DNA of 64,000 nucleotides from positions 312,124,164 to 312,188,163 of the forward strand of contig NC_081414.1 in the NCBI RefSeq assembly GCF_030272615.1, in the 5' to 3' direction. The notes under the pieces were generated by a model. That model made no database searches. It was not told the origin of the DNA and saw only the letters and a list, made by a program, of their open reading frames with translations. The stretch's first letter is position 1. Each line of letters starts with the position of its first letter. Both the position numbers and the translations under genes were made by a program. The DNA comes from Cryptomeria japonica (lineage: Eukaryota; Streptophyta; Pinopsida; Cupressales; Cupressaceae). Below are positions 33,932 through 45,906 of this stretch, piece by piece.

Positions 33932-34900
33932 TTATTTATCTCTCTCCCATAAGAATTTTTTGAAGAATCTTTCCAAAATTTTGATTGCCTTCGCAAATAG
34001 TTTGAAGCATGACTTTGCATGTATAGGGACTGCAGATAGAACATATTTTATTAACTCAATTCTCCTAGCCAAATAAATCAATTTTTGTTTCCCTACTTCA
34101 GTATTTTGCCTACACTTAGTGATTATTTCCTCCCATAGTATCGTCTTTGATGCCCCAGTGAATAAAGGAACACCAAGATATTTTGAGGGGAGAGAAGTAA
34201 TTGGGAACCCAATTATACCTACTATTTGTCTCTGCATTGCTTTCTTCATGTTGAAGAACATTACTTCTAATTTCCTCATGTTAATACACTGACCAAAGGC
34301 TTCTACATACTCATCTAGAGTATCAGTTATGATATTATCTTCAACCAACATGGCTTCTCCAAAGATAATAGCATCATCAACAAAATGAGAATGTGTTATT
34401 GGGCTTAGTTTCTCACATATTCGAATTCCTTTCCATACTTTTTGATCTCTTAAAAACAAAAATTGTCTACTTAAGGTCTATGCCATTATTACAAAAAGGA
34501 ATGGAGAGATTGGATCTCCCCATCTTAATCTGTTTTTGCTCTCAAAGAAACCATATAAGGAGCCATTGATCACAATTGAGAAGTAGGGTGTTTCTATACA
34601 AGTTTTTTATAATTTTTATCCAATTTCTTTCAAAGCCAAATTTCCCAAAAATTGAAAATAAAAAATTCCAACAAACTTTGTCATAGGCTTTATTGATATC
34701 TAGCTTAATTATCACACCTTTGATTTATTCTACTAAAATAGAATGCAAGGTCTCAACTGTTAGAATTATGCTATTTGCAATGTTATTTCCTAACGCTACA
34801 TTTAGTTTCTTGTAGTAGAACTAGATTGACTGCTAGCTTCTCCAAATGGCATTTAACCATCTATCTCTTGTCAAGAGCTGCCAAGCCCCTGACATTCCAT
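33932..34900 (-). pseudogene. LINE-2 reverse transcriptase
   Basis: The best part is 34459-33932: ITHSHFVDDAIIFGEA, with the catalytic FVDD intact, then YLGVPLFTGASK and the thumb region AVPIHAKSCFKLFAKAIKIL. Upstream (34480-34760) fragments such as [13 protein letters not shown] and DIKAYDKV-like residues are visible through frame breaks. The endonuclease domain was not resolved; the stretch to 35139 is too decayed. Confidence 0.75.
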
Positions 34901-35138
34901 GTAGTGATCCTCATTGATCTCTAAGGGAGGAATATGCTCCCTTAGATACTTTTTTGAAAAATTGTTCAATACTCACAAATCTCTTTTCAATAGCCTCGTT
35001 TTCCTTCCTTTGCTTGTTAGTTTTTATGCCTCTATTTTTTTTCCCTTTACCCAATAGCATGCCAGCTGATTGGCTTATACACCTTGGTTCCCACTCTTCA
35101 TCTACGTGTCCTAGTTGTGCTATATCTTCACCTTCTGC

Positions 35139-35983
35139 TTATGATCCTTGATTACTATCTTCTGCCATATTCTCCTTTTCATTTTCCCTTTGCACATCCA
35201 TACTCTTATTTTTGTTTGTAATCTCCGCTATTCCTTGATAGATAGGAATATCAGATTCCAAATGTTTTTTTTGGATATTGTCGCCCCTTACGATTACCTT
35301 AATTTGGGATGCAAATCTTGCTTTCGGTATCCATTTTCCTTTTATTTCTGGTGGAATTTTATAATTTTTCGTTGAGTGATTGTGCCTACTACATCTTAGA
35401 TAGTAAAATTTATCCTCTTCTACTTTGACTGATTGTAACCATGCTACCCCATCTGCCATCAATTTGATAGTCGCGACATCTTCCTTACGACCACTAATTT
35501 AATTCAGGCATATAGGTATGAATCTTCATTGACAATATCCACATCAATTTTGATCAAAGTGCCTAAGGATCTCCCAATCTTTTCTAGAGCCTCTTCAAAC
35601 CAATATTCCATAGGTAAGTTATTGAGATGAAACCATATTGGATTGCTATATGGTTAAGTTTTTGTAGGATCGAAGTTTTGATGCCACTTCTGAATGTATA
35701 AAGGGTGTGAATCCATTTTTCAGAGTCTTCCATAAAGAATTAATTTCCTTTCTTCTTTCGATCCAAAAATTACAATAAAAAAACCTCAGGGGAGATTTTT
35801 TGTGGTTTGTTGTGTCTTCCAAGAGTCTTCGATCCACTTAAGAATTTTGGTCATTTTGAGTCTTGGCCTTATAAATCTTACGAGATCTTGCAAAAACCTT
35901 AGGTCTGGACCAATTTCTTTTGTTAGATCAATGGTTTGTGTTTCTTCTTGTCTCTCCTTTTTTTTGTGATCCTTACTCATCAA
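35139..35983 (-). pseudogene. LINE-2 ORF1
   Basis: Begins near ATG 35983 (SKDHKKKERQEETQTIDLTK) about 125 bp from the LINE 5' end. Frames 35983-35786, 35837-35646 and 35462-35139 together look like a LINE ORF1: a basic N-terminus, a DUF4283-like middle, and YYLRCSRHNHSTKNYKIPPE resembling a decayed CCHC knuckle. Frameshifts separate the parts. Confidence 0.55.
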
Positions 35984-36109
35984 GAGATACCGCCCCCATT
36001 ATTTACCTTATTGCCAATAACTCCCTTCGAATTCACTCCCGATGGTTTTTGTAGATTTTCAATTTTTGCATTTTTTCTCTACTTCATTTTAATTATTTAA
36101 ATTTAATCA

Positions 36110-36904
36110 TATGTTTGCAATGTTTATTGATAATATTATTCTCTAATTATTTTCCCATTAAGGCTTGCTCACAATGTTTCCAGATTAAGTGGTTGCATTA
36201 TATGTCATCGTAGAAGCTTTCTTCGTAGCTTGCATTTTCTAATTCAAGTAATTTTCTCGTTGTTTTGCCCTTGCACATTACTATATTTTGAAAAGTTGTG
36301 GCTATTTGTAAGAGACATTTTTGTTGATTATGGGTTAGGGTTTTTTAGAAACAAGAATAAAAATAAAAATTAAATAGTTATAATGAGCTATAAGGATTTT
36401 CCAAATGATTGTCATTGTGGTTTTTGGCTGGTAATTTTGTGTAGACAACAGAACCCAACTAATCTGATCAAATTCCCTTCTACCAAATAAATAACTACTG
36501 TCAATATTCATTAACACTGGTTTTTTTTTTTGCAAATGAATAGTTTGAACCCACGTGGCGATGTGTCCTCAAAAATTGTTTTTGAAAAAGAACACTTGTT
36601 TGCTTTTACAAGTGAACAGATGAAAATAATTTAGTTCATCACACACATTTATTGGAAGTACTCAGAGCTCCATAGTCAAATGTGGCACCTTTATTTGCAA
36701 TGTTTATTGGAAGTACTTAGAACTTCAAGCCTAAATGTGCCACATTTATTTGCAATATTTATTAAAAGTATTATTTTCAAATTTATATGTAGTGCTCGTT
36801 AAAATTATTGTTTTCTGATTTCTTTCTGATCAAGGCCTACTCACAATGTTTTCAAATTAGGTGGTTGCTTTATATTTCACTATTGAGCCTTACTTCCTAG
36901 CTTG
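36110..36904. repeat. Complex host repeat, block 4
   Basis: Resumes after LINE-2 with CCCATTAAGGCTTGCTCAC, GGGTTAGGGTTTTTTAG and the GCGATGTGTCCTC segment that matches block 1 near 2057, then two tandem AAATGTGGCAC/CCACATTTATTTG units (36660-36770). Confidence 0.75.
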
Positions 36905-38426
36905 TATTTGCTAATTCAAGTATTTTTTTCATTGTTTTCTACTATCCATCTTTATAATTTCGCTCATACTGTTAATGAAGGTTACTTAGCCAATTATAAT
37001 GGATTGTAGAAATATCATGGCTTTAGATATAAACTAGCTTCATCCATACAAAGATTCACCTACTTAACAAGCATTTGAGGATGACAAAAAACTCCAAAAA
37101 AATTGTCTTAGCATACAAGTTGCATGTAGCATATCCTACCTTAATTCATACAAAAAATTATAAGGTTCTACCATTTTCATCCGGAATAACTTGTAGAGGG
37201 TACAAAGAATTGTGAACAAATTTAACACAATATATAGACCTGTAAGTTAAAAGGTTGAAAATAAATGAAAATGATGTAATTGAAATTATCTTAATAATGT
37301 CAGTAGCATGTAATATAATAAATCACAATATATACAAAAATTATTATTGTGAGGGTGTATATATACAATATCAATATACCACAATGAAGAAATATATTCT
37401 AGACCTATAACAACACAAATTACAAGTAATGCCTATGGATGTATGTTGTTGCAAATCAAAAGGATAAATATGTATTCTATATTAATACAACCAAATCAAG
37501 TCTCAGTATATAGGTTCAATAGTTGTATACATACACCCACTTAAAATTGATTTGTAGGTATATATATTAACTTATAGAAATATATGTTGAGCCCCTAGAA
37601 GTTGTGTAAATATACAACGTATATACTATAACTTCATAAGTTGCAACTCATTTAGATGCAAGGAGTTAATTAAAAAATATTGTGAGCAAGTCTTAATTCG
37701 AAAACAATTGTGCAAAACATTGGAAGTACTAAGAGTTTGGTAGTCAAATGTGGCACATTTATTTGTAGTTTTTATTACACGTATCTAGAACTTCAGACAC
37801 GAATGTGGCACATTTATTTGCAATGTTTATTGAAATTATTGTTTTTAAATTTATTTGTAGTTTTATTGAAAGTATTGAACATTTCTGATGTCTTTCTGAT
37901 CGAGGCTTACTTGTAGTGTTTTCTAATTAAATGGTTGCTTTATATTTTATCATTGAGGCTTGCTTCCTAGCTTGTATTTGCTGATTCATGTATTTTTTTC
38001 ACTGTTTTCTATTGTCCACCATTGGAATTCAGCTCATTCTATTAATAAAGGTTGCTTGTTCAATTATAATCGATTGTAACTTAATATCATGTCTCTAATA
38101 TAAACTAGCTTCACCTATACAAAGATTCAACTACTTAACAAGCATCTAAGGGTAGGGCACATAGAATTGAGAAGAAAGTCAAACACATGTAAGTGTTATG
38201 GAGGGCTTCTTAGTTGATAAGATGAAAATTAATCAAAAGGATATTTGAAGTTATCTTAATAATGTCAGTAGCATATAATAGAATAAATCACAATATATAG
38301 AGAAACCATCATTGTGATGCGATATATATACAATATTAATGTGCCACAATGAAGATATATATTTTATACCTATACCAACAAAAATTACAAGTAATTCTTA
38401 TGTATATGTATTGTTGAAGATCAAAA

Positions 38427-38499
<73 letters not shown>

Positions 38500-39010
38500 A
38501 TATTGATACAACCCAATTAGGTCTCAATATATAGATTCAATAGCTACATACATACACCCACTTAACTAATTGAGGTATTTTTTTTACTATTTCCTATTGT
38601 CCACCATTAGAATTTGGCTCATTCTGTTAATAAAGGTTGCTTGTTGAATTACAATGGACTATAGAATATCATGTCTCAAAATATAAACTAGCTTCACCTA
38701 TGTGAAGATTCAACTACTTAATAAGCATATGAGGGTAAGACACACAGAATTGAGAACAAAGTTAAACACATGTAAGTCACATGGAGGGATTCTAAGTTAA
38801 CAAGATGATAATTAATCAAAAGGACGATTGAAGTTATCTTGATAATGTCAGTAACAAGTAATAGAATAAATCATAACATATAGAGGAACCATCACTTTGA
38901 GGTTGTATATATATTATAATATTTATCAGCTGCAATGAAGAAATATATTACATACTTGTACCAACACAAATTACAAGTAATTTTTATGTTTGTGTGTTGT
39001 TGCAGATCAA

Positions 39011-39048
<38 letters not shown>

Positions 39049-39513
39049 GATACAACCATATTAGGTCGCAACATATAGGTTTGATAGCTACATACATACA
39101 CCCACATAGTTGATTCAGGTTTTTTTTTCACTGTTTTCTATCATCCACCATTGGAATTTGGCTCATTATGTTAATAAAGGTTGCTTGTTCAATTACAATG
39201 GACTATAGAAATAACTTGTCTTGAAATATAAACTAGCTTCACCTATGCGAATATTCAACTACTTAACTAGCATCTGAGGGTAGGGCACATAAAATTGAGA
39301 ACAAAGTTAAACACATGTAAGTCACATAGAGGGCTTCTAAGTTAATATGATGAAAATTAATTGAAAGGACAATTGAAGTTATCTTAATAATGCTAGTAGC
39401 ATGTAATAGAATAAATTATAATATATATAGAAACCATCATTGTTAGGTTGTATATATAATATTTATATGCCACAATGAAGAAATATATTCCACACTTGTA
39501 CCAACACACATTA
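36905..39513. repeat. Tandem array of about 550-bp units with internal TA runs
   Basis: Four copies of one unit can be read, starting near 36920, 37988, 38573 and 39118 at a TTTTTTTCACTGTTTTCTAT-like box. Each continues with TAATAAAGGTTGCTTGTT, AAACTAGCTTCACCTATG, GAACAAAGTTAAACACATG, AATGTCAGTAGCA and ends with a TA run and ATACAACC..TTAGGT. Spacing is 585 and 545 bp for the last two steps; the first step is longer because host block sequence (37690-37978) lies between. TA runs sit at 38429-38495 and 39016-39042; the fourth unit is partial. Confidence 0.8.
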
Positions 39514-39808
39514 TATTTTTTTATAGGCATTTTGCTAACCTTCTCATGGAAAAAGAAGAAGCAAGTGTCCCGTTTGAACCATGTTCAACATGCACTCAAA
39601 ATTAAAATAAAAAACATGGCAAATGTCCTTTTTTTAAGCTTCTGATTGGAGATTTCACAAATAGGCTAGTGAATTTTATGCTTTTAATCGTCTTTCCATA
39701 TTCAATTTAAAGTATATGTTTTAAATTACTTGCAATTTCTTTGAATCAATTGCATAATGTTTTATATACAATTGACCCCTCTTTCATTTTATTTTTCTTC
39801 TCACTTAG

Positions 39809-40241
39809 CATATGGAAAGTTGAACTAGCTACTACAAACAATAAATTTAAATTCCACTGTGGTTGGAATGAATTTGTGAATTATCATAACCTTGAATTCA
39901 AAGATTTCCTTATTTTTTGTTACATAAGAAAATTTTACTTGGAAGTTCATGATGTCTATGGGAAATCTAGCTACGTGAAAATCCCCATTTCTGATGCCAC
40001 TGAAGCAGTCACAAGAAATCAACCATCCCTATGTGCATCCTCTTCTATTGGTAAACTAAAGTTTTGACCAAAACTATAAATCTTTAATCATTTCTAGCTT
40101 AGATACCTTACTTTCAACTTATTTAGTTACCTAATTCAATTTTGATTGAATTTTGTTTTAGGTCATCTAGACATGACTCTTGCACCCTCTTCATCTAAAA
40201 ATCACATGGTTATGGACCTTCCTATTGATTCCAGATCATGA
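39809..40241 (+). pseudogene. B3 DNA-binding domain remnant, two exons
   Basis: An exon starting after a CTTCTCACTTAG acceptor (39808) reads IWKVELATTNNKFKFHCGWN, EFVNYHNLEFKDFLIFCYI and KFYLEVHDVYGKSS. The W..F...N.L...D.L.F spacing fits the second half of a plant B3 domain, a DNA-binding fold of transcription factors such as REM and ARF. The usual GD of GDxLxF is KD. A donor GTAAAC at 40051 and an acceptor TTTTGTTTTAG at 40161 join it in frame to a short exon ending TGA 40239-40241. The first half of the domain was not found upstream, so it is probably a gene relic, though an undetected distant exon cannot be excluded. Confidence 0.55.
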
Positions 40242-40493
40242 AAATCATTTTGTACAATTACTATGAAATCATGGAATGTCAATCCACCATTGATCTTGGT
40301 AAGATGAAAGCCTTTTATTTTTTCCCCGCTTCCATTTGGATGAACTCTTAACTTCAAGTATACTATCTTATTGTGAATCATATCCATTGTTTTGGTAGAA
40401 AACCCCAAAGTTCTATGCATATCCAATACAACTTCCTCAAAATCAAATAGAATTAGTCCTTTTTGTTGGGGAGAAAAGGAACTAGAAAATAAA

Positions 40494-40590
40494 ATGCATC
40501 ATTGATAACAATACACCTACCTTCTTTGTGTGTTGGAGAAGGTTTGTACATGACAATGTTTTGAAAGAAGGTGACATCTGTATTTTTTAG
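40494..40590 (+). pseudogene. Second B3 domain fragment
   Basis: The plus strand reads FFVCWRRFVHDNVLKEGDICIF and then two stops. The WRRFV.DN.LKEGD.C.F pattern is the conserved second half of B3. It lies 250 bp after the first fragment, which suggests a tandem-B3 gene of the REM kind or a duplicated relic. Confidence 0.5.
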
Positions 40591-41651
40591 TAGCTGACCA
40601 ACACTAACAACAAATATATATGTTCATAGTTCATATCTATCCTCTTACAAATAAAGGTAAAAATTTTATTTATTCTTTCATTTAGATTGATTTTCTTATT
40701 CTAAAATGCATTTATTCAAAACCATAGTCCTCATTGTTGTCATTCCTTTGTAGGGTAAATGCATGATGACTTGAATTTGGCTTCCAGCCTAAGTGTCACT
40801 TTGTGAAAGCCATATTTCTATAAAAAAACCATTGCTTTGAGGCTTCTTTTAATTTTTGTTTATCCTTGATATAGAAGAAAAATATTTGTGGAATCATGCC
40901 TTGCAAATTATTATAGAACTCAAATCTTTACTGTGTAATCTTATTACATAGATTTAAAGAATAAAGGAAATGAAAATTTGTGTTGGATCTGAGAGTATTA
41001 TTTTTGCATATGGTTTCCCCAGTTTTTTGAATTATGCCTTTTTAATTTTCCCAACAAGCTTAAATGCCTTCCTCTACATATTTAAACAAAGGCCTTGGAT
41101 GCTAGATACAATTGTCATGTGTTAGATAAAATTGTTCTATTAATATTCTTTGAAAATATTGAAACTATATTCTTTGAAAATATAATGCAAAGAAGAAATT
41201 CATCAAAGTTACTATCCTTAGTGTTTGGTGTTGGCCAACCTACAAGTTCCTTGATATCATTCTACCTATTGCTTAGGCAAAACCTATTTTTTACGGCACA
41301 TTATATTCACCATCTTGGTTCAAAGTAATGTTTCCATTTCCCTATTTGCATGTCACAGTATTCCACAATAGTTCACATTTAATTCAACACACCTATCTTA
41401 GAATATATAAACAGATTGGTTAAAATATGCACCAACAATTTTAGACTCATTCAGTCTGTAGGGAAATTATGATAGGAATCCACAGAAGATTGGAGAATTT
41501 TGAATCTATATTCATTTGTACAACCATTGGTAAAAATATACCTCTAAATTAAGCTTATTTAAATAATTGTCCATAGTGGAATGTTACTCTACAATAGTAT
41601 GACATAGTGTTTCCCATACAGTTCAAATTGAAATATATATAATTGTTGTAT
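40591..41651. other. AT-rich sequence, no gene recognised
   Basis: Short ORFs only; no transposon ends or RNA gene seen. Confidence 0.5.
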
Positions 41652-42751
41652 ATTTTTGTAGCATCGTAAATTATCACTAGGATAATTTACACCTCATGTT
41701 TGTTCCCCTACTTTAGCGTGTCTCTGCCTCATCTCCTATCTAGGTTCGTTCAATGCCTTAACTATAGTTTTTAAACCATATGCACCTACCAAATGATTCT
41801 CTAGAGGAGTGCCCTCCTCTCTAGGCCATAATTTTTGTCCTTGATTGAGGAGGACTGAGGTGCTAGCACCCTGGTCCTAAGAATAGAGCACCCAACACCC
41901 TAATCCCCCTCAATGGGACCCAATTTTTAAGAGAGGGATGACATCTATCTCTCCGATGAGAAATGAAATCGGTAGCTATATATGACCATTGGAGGTTGGC
42001 CTAATCGGTAAATTGACCTAGATCCTCATATATAAAAGACATTTGATCCACCTAATTTCATAACCAACATTCCATTCAAGCAATCAAGCATTTAAGCATT
42101 GAAGAATTCATCATAAAGAATTTTTAGAGGTCTTCAAGGCTACATATTCTTCATTCAACCATTGTGGAAAAAAAATATGTCATTCATATGCATGCATGTG
42201 TGTGTGATTAGGGTTTTTTCATGTTCATGCCATTTCATACAACATATGTGATTACATTTAAGAAGAAAAATATCATTATCAATAATTACATATTTGAGGT
42301 ATATCTTTCCATTGTTTATTTCAGTATTTGCAATATTTCATTCAAGAGTAATTCCTAAACCAGGGTTTGACGTAGGCAAACCCCTATTCCCAACCTATTT
42401 CCCTTCTCTAGTGTGCACAAGAGCAGATACAGAGCTGCAATCTTCAGAATTGGCTTTATTTAAAGATGAACATATCCTCCTTTGGAGTGCAAAAAATGCG
42501 AAGGAACATAGTGATCACCATCCCATTCCCAACATTTTAGGAGCTCCTTATGGGAATAGGTCTAAATATATTTATATTCCTCAAATCTAGGTTTGTGGCT
42601 CGATGTAATGATTGTAGCTCACTGTTTCCATGCTTTTATCTCAATTCCCTCTTTATTTACCCTAATTTCAATAAATTCAACAATTCAATTCAACTCAAGG
42701 GAAATAAGAGGTATACTTAAAACCCCCTTTGGAATTAGATCAGAATCTAGA

Positions 42752-43794
42752 TGATGCAGGAGCACCAGAGTAGTTTAAATCGGTTGGAGCAATTAACTAT
42801 GAAATTGCTTGGAGATCGTGGCATCTTCATGTTTGAGAATTTAGAGTTGAGGATTTGGATTTATCACCTTGAGTTTGTTGTCTTTATCATATTTGAGATT
42901 CTTGGTATTTGGATCTGTTTCCGGTGAGATATCGATTCTGGTATTGGCCTAGTGTTGATGTGTTCTTACCGGTTAGTCTTGCAGTGTGTGGAGCGAAGTT
43001 GAATTGGGTTGCGGTTGATTACTGTGACTTGTGAATCATTGATCGATGTTGCTTGATCCTTGTCCGATGTCCCGAGAGGACCATGTGAAGTTCCAAGCAT
43101 CTTGATGATGTTCTTGGTGATTTGGGCCGACATGTTATTGTTTACACATTTCATAATGTACCGGTTGGTCTTTGGCCGACTTGATTGAGTTGTTTGCTTG
43201 CAGATGGTATAAAGGGAAATTTTAGTGATTCATTTCGACATAAAGGATGAAGGACAAAGATTAGAGAAAATAGAGATCGAGCGAAGATGTAGTTTACGAA
43301 GAGATTTTGGTTTGGGGAGACTGAAGTCAAGATGGATGAAGTCTGGTTTATTACAAAACAATACAAACTATTACCGGAGACCTATTCGTCGAGCAAAAGA
43401 TCTGCGTATCTTAGATTTATATGTTGATGCCGATGTTGGTGAGATTCTAGTTTGGTAGGACTGAAGTCAAGATGACTGAGGTCTGGATCAGTGTACAACA
43501 ATGGAACCTGTTACTGGTTGATGATTTGTTGAGAGGATGATCTACGAATCATAGATCTAAGTTGTAAGAGTTGTTTTGTAATCTTGGGATATGGTCCAGC
43601 ATGTGTCATATGTAATTCATTAAATTGCTATAAGAATTGTTCATATTGTTTATCGGTTATTCATTATGTGGTGTTACCGGTTTCTCTTTCTGCTTTATCT
43701 GTGTTGTGTTACCGATATATCTTGTATGGTGTTTGTGTTTAGGCTGCAAGGCAAGGATGTCCCTTCATTGGATCTCCCTACCTGGACTACATCA
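42752..43794 (+). mobile_element. Nested solo LTR with TGATG/CATCA termini
   Basis: 1,043 bp, starting TGATGCAGGAGCACC and ending GGACTACATCA, flanked by CTAGA (42747-42751, 43795-43799). It contains several ACCGGTT words and an imperfect duplication of about 120 bp (starts 43301 and 43441, both GAGATT..). Family not recognised. Confidence 0.75.
43301..43560. repeat. Imperfect tandem duplication in the nested LTR
   Basis: Two copies 140 bp apart share GACTGAAGTCAAGATG, GTCTGG, ACAATA/ACAATG..AACT and AGATCTGCG/TGATCTACGAATC. Moderately diverged. Confidence 0.7.
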
Positions 43795-43917
43795 CTAGAT
43801 CTATTAGGTTTAGATATATCTAATTCCCATCTTTCCCTAATGTAATGGTCCTTAAGAAAAATTAGTCGTTTTACTACATTCAATGATGGAAACCCTAATT
43901 TTCACCATCACAATTTT

Positions 43918-44513
43918 AATAAGGTTTCAACTTTTCAAATGGTCATTGTCAATATGGCCTCTAGTTGAGACATTTACCATATCGGTTTTTTCTTAAATTA
44001 TGCATTTCAAGTACTTATTTTTACTAATACAAAATGTTTTCTTAGTCTTTGACCTTTACATTTAATTTTTAGGATATTTTATGAGAGATTTTATTTATTT
44101 TTTATGAAGTTTAACATCGGTACTACCTTGTAACCAAAATACACATGAAATTACAAATGAAAATGGCAGTCAGGTATAATCAAATCTTTCCCAATACACC
44201 ACAACTTTATATATATATACTTTGTTCAATGTTTTAGTTGACTTAAATAATGTATTTAACTTTAAGTAATGAAATTCTTAAAATTAGAAGTTTTTTGTAT
44301 AATTTCATTCTAAATTATAACATTTTTTTAGTTACCCTTAAATGAATATTTAGTCTTTTATATTAAATATAATTTCAATTATATTTTGATTGAAAATGGG
44401 AATTGAAAAATTCCACTCATGTTGTTCCACATCCATACATGGACATTGAAAAATAAACATAATGTAGGTATGTGTGTCTATATATATTCTTTTATATGTA
44501 TGTATATATACAT
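43918..44513. other. AT-rich sequence, no gene recognised
   Basis: No ORF, RNA gene or transposon terminus recognised. A short TATATG microsatellite lies at the right end, into which E2 inserted. Confidence 0.5.
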
Positions 44514-44518
44514 ATGTG

Positions 44519-45656
44519 TGTTACTACTTATCAAGTTGCCATTAGTTTTATGTTCAAAGTTATACTATATACTCTAGTCGGTTACTACTACCGAAATATT
44601 CAATCGGTATGCACAGTCTAGTCGATTATTGAATAAAGTAGTCTCAGAATGTAGTATATACCGAGCTGCCTATCGAGTATCATTTCATGTCTACCGAGCA
44701 GCAAAGATGACGCACCGAGTTGTTACACACCGAGTTAAACGTGTTACCAGATTCATTGAACCTGGACATACATATGTAAACATGTTACAAGATCGAGGAA
44801 CATCTAACCGTTATCACATTGGAAATTGCACTTAAAGATTGTGTATGATTTTGAGGTCATCTAGCCAATGAAATATCTTGCATGGTTATTCATTCGATAA
44901 ATCATATTTGTAAGATCAAAGCAATGAATGGATCACCAACATAAGAGATCTATTTATACAACATGAGTTAAGAAATAACTAGGTGTGTGCATGAGTGTAA
45001 GAAGACTGTTACAGAGACATAGAGGTCACCAAGAAGGATTTCAGAGAACAGTCAAAGAACAGAGTAAACAGAAGGGTTTACCGAGTTACTATATGAGTTA
45101 CCGAGGTATGCTATAAGCAAGGTAATCATATTCTGAGCACATAGAATCTGCTATAACATTCCAGATGTAAAGTTGCAGATATTTGTAATGATTTTATTGT
45201 AATATTTTGAAGTTGTAAGAGAAACTTTAACAGGGTAAAAGACTCTAATCAAGTCTATAAATTGTAAAGCCTCTAACCAGGTGCAACATTTAGATTAAGT
45301 GTTGTAAAATCCTTTAGCAAGGTAGATCTAATAGATCTTGTTACTCCTAACAAGGTAAGCTATCAGAAATAGCTAAACATGTAGCTCTAACCGAGCACTC
45401 TTTATTATTGCAATAGTGAAGTTGTGGGTGCCATCCCCACCGCAGTTTTTCTCTCTAACCAAGAGTTTCTGCGTAACCAAAATATGTGTTATGGAGTGAA
45501 TCATGTATGATTTTTATCTATTTGTTTTAGCTTTATATTATATTACTACACTATTCGGTTTATGCATAACAGTAAAGTTTTTATTGAAGAAAAGTATTGA
45601 AGTATTGATTCACCCCTCCCCTCTCAGTACATCAGCTTTCCATATTGGGCCTAACA
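44519..45656 (+). repeat. E2 5' LTR
   Basis: TGTTACTAC to GCCTAACA. Many ACCGAG words, a TATA-like TATTTATAC at 44951, spaced CCTCTAACCAGG/CCTAACAAGG words in the last third, and TTCACCCCTCCCC-TCTCAGTAC near the end. Confidence 0.92.
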
Positions 45657-45658
45657 AT

Positions 45659-45670
45659 TGGTATCAAAGC
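45659..45670 (+). other. E2 primer binding site
   Basis: TGGTATCAAAGC two bases after the LTR; methionine-tRNA type. Confidence 0.92.
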
Positions 45671-45906
45671 TTCGATCTTGGAAAAGGGTTTAACTGCCTA
45701 AAGAGAAAGATCTTATCAATGGAAGGCTATAAACAATCTCAGAGGATTGTGTATCTGCAAGAAGAACTGGATCATGCTAATCAAGTGATTGTAGACATGC
45801 AAAGGCAAATGCAAAAATATCTGAAAGTGAGAAGAATATTATCTGATGATTTATAGGACTCTTAAGAGTTAGTGGAACAAATTGAGACATCATCTGAGAA
45901 CAGTAT

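Larger units (their letters stand above)
24008..36109 (-). mobile_element. LINE-2: plant L1-type LINE with nested copia element
   Basis: Minus-strand LINE with its A-tail end seen as a T run at 24011-24018, flanked by TATGTTTGCA (23998-24007, 36110-36119). Removing it rejoins the host repeat in the form seen near 23626-23680. ORF1 lies near 35983-35139, RT at about 34900-33930, zf-RVT at 33295 and RNase H at about 32700-32300. Copia C3 is inserted in the 3' untranslated region. The reading frames are more eroded than in LINE-1. Confidence 0.85.
41657..43912 (+). mobile_element. Diverged solo LTR of the TGTAGCGTCC family, with a nested solo LTR
   Basis: Starts TGTAGCATCGTAAATTATCAC and ends TTTTCACCATCACA, with 5-bp repeats ATTTT (41652-41656, 43913-43917). 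The middle matches the solo LTRs at 15844 and 45907: a degenerate CACCCTGGTCCT segment (41868), the AACCAGGGTTTGACG..GGCAAACCCC block (42359), and TATA-like TATATAAAAG at 42029-42038. Minus the nested LTR (42752-43794 and one CTAGA) it is about 1.2 kb, the family size. Confidence 0.7.

Noticed and set aside
36905-39513. Possible CRISPR-like array
   Set aside because: Units of about 550 bp with no short repeat-spacer alternation, in plant nuclear DNA.
40202-40426. Minus-strand ORF of 74 codons beside the B3 remnant
   Set aside because: No recognisable motif, opposite strand to the B3 fragments, no splice or start context.
42294-42590. Plus-strand ORF of 98 codons
   Set aside because: Lies inside the solo LTR 41657-43912 and matches non-coding parts of related LTRs.
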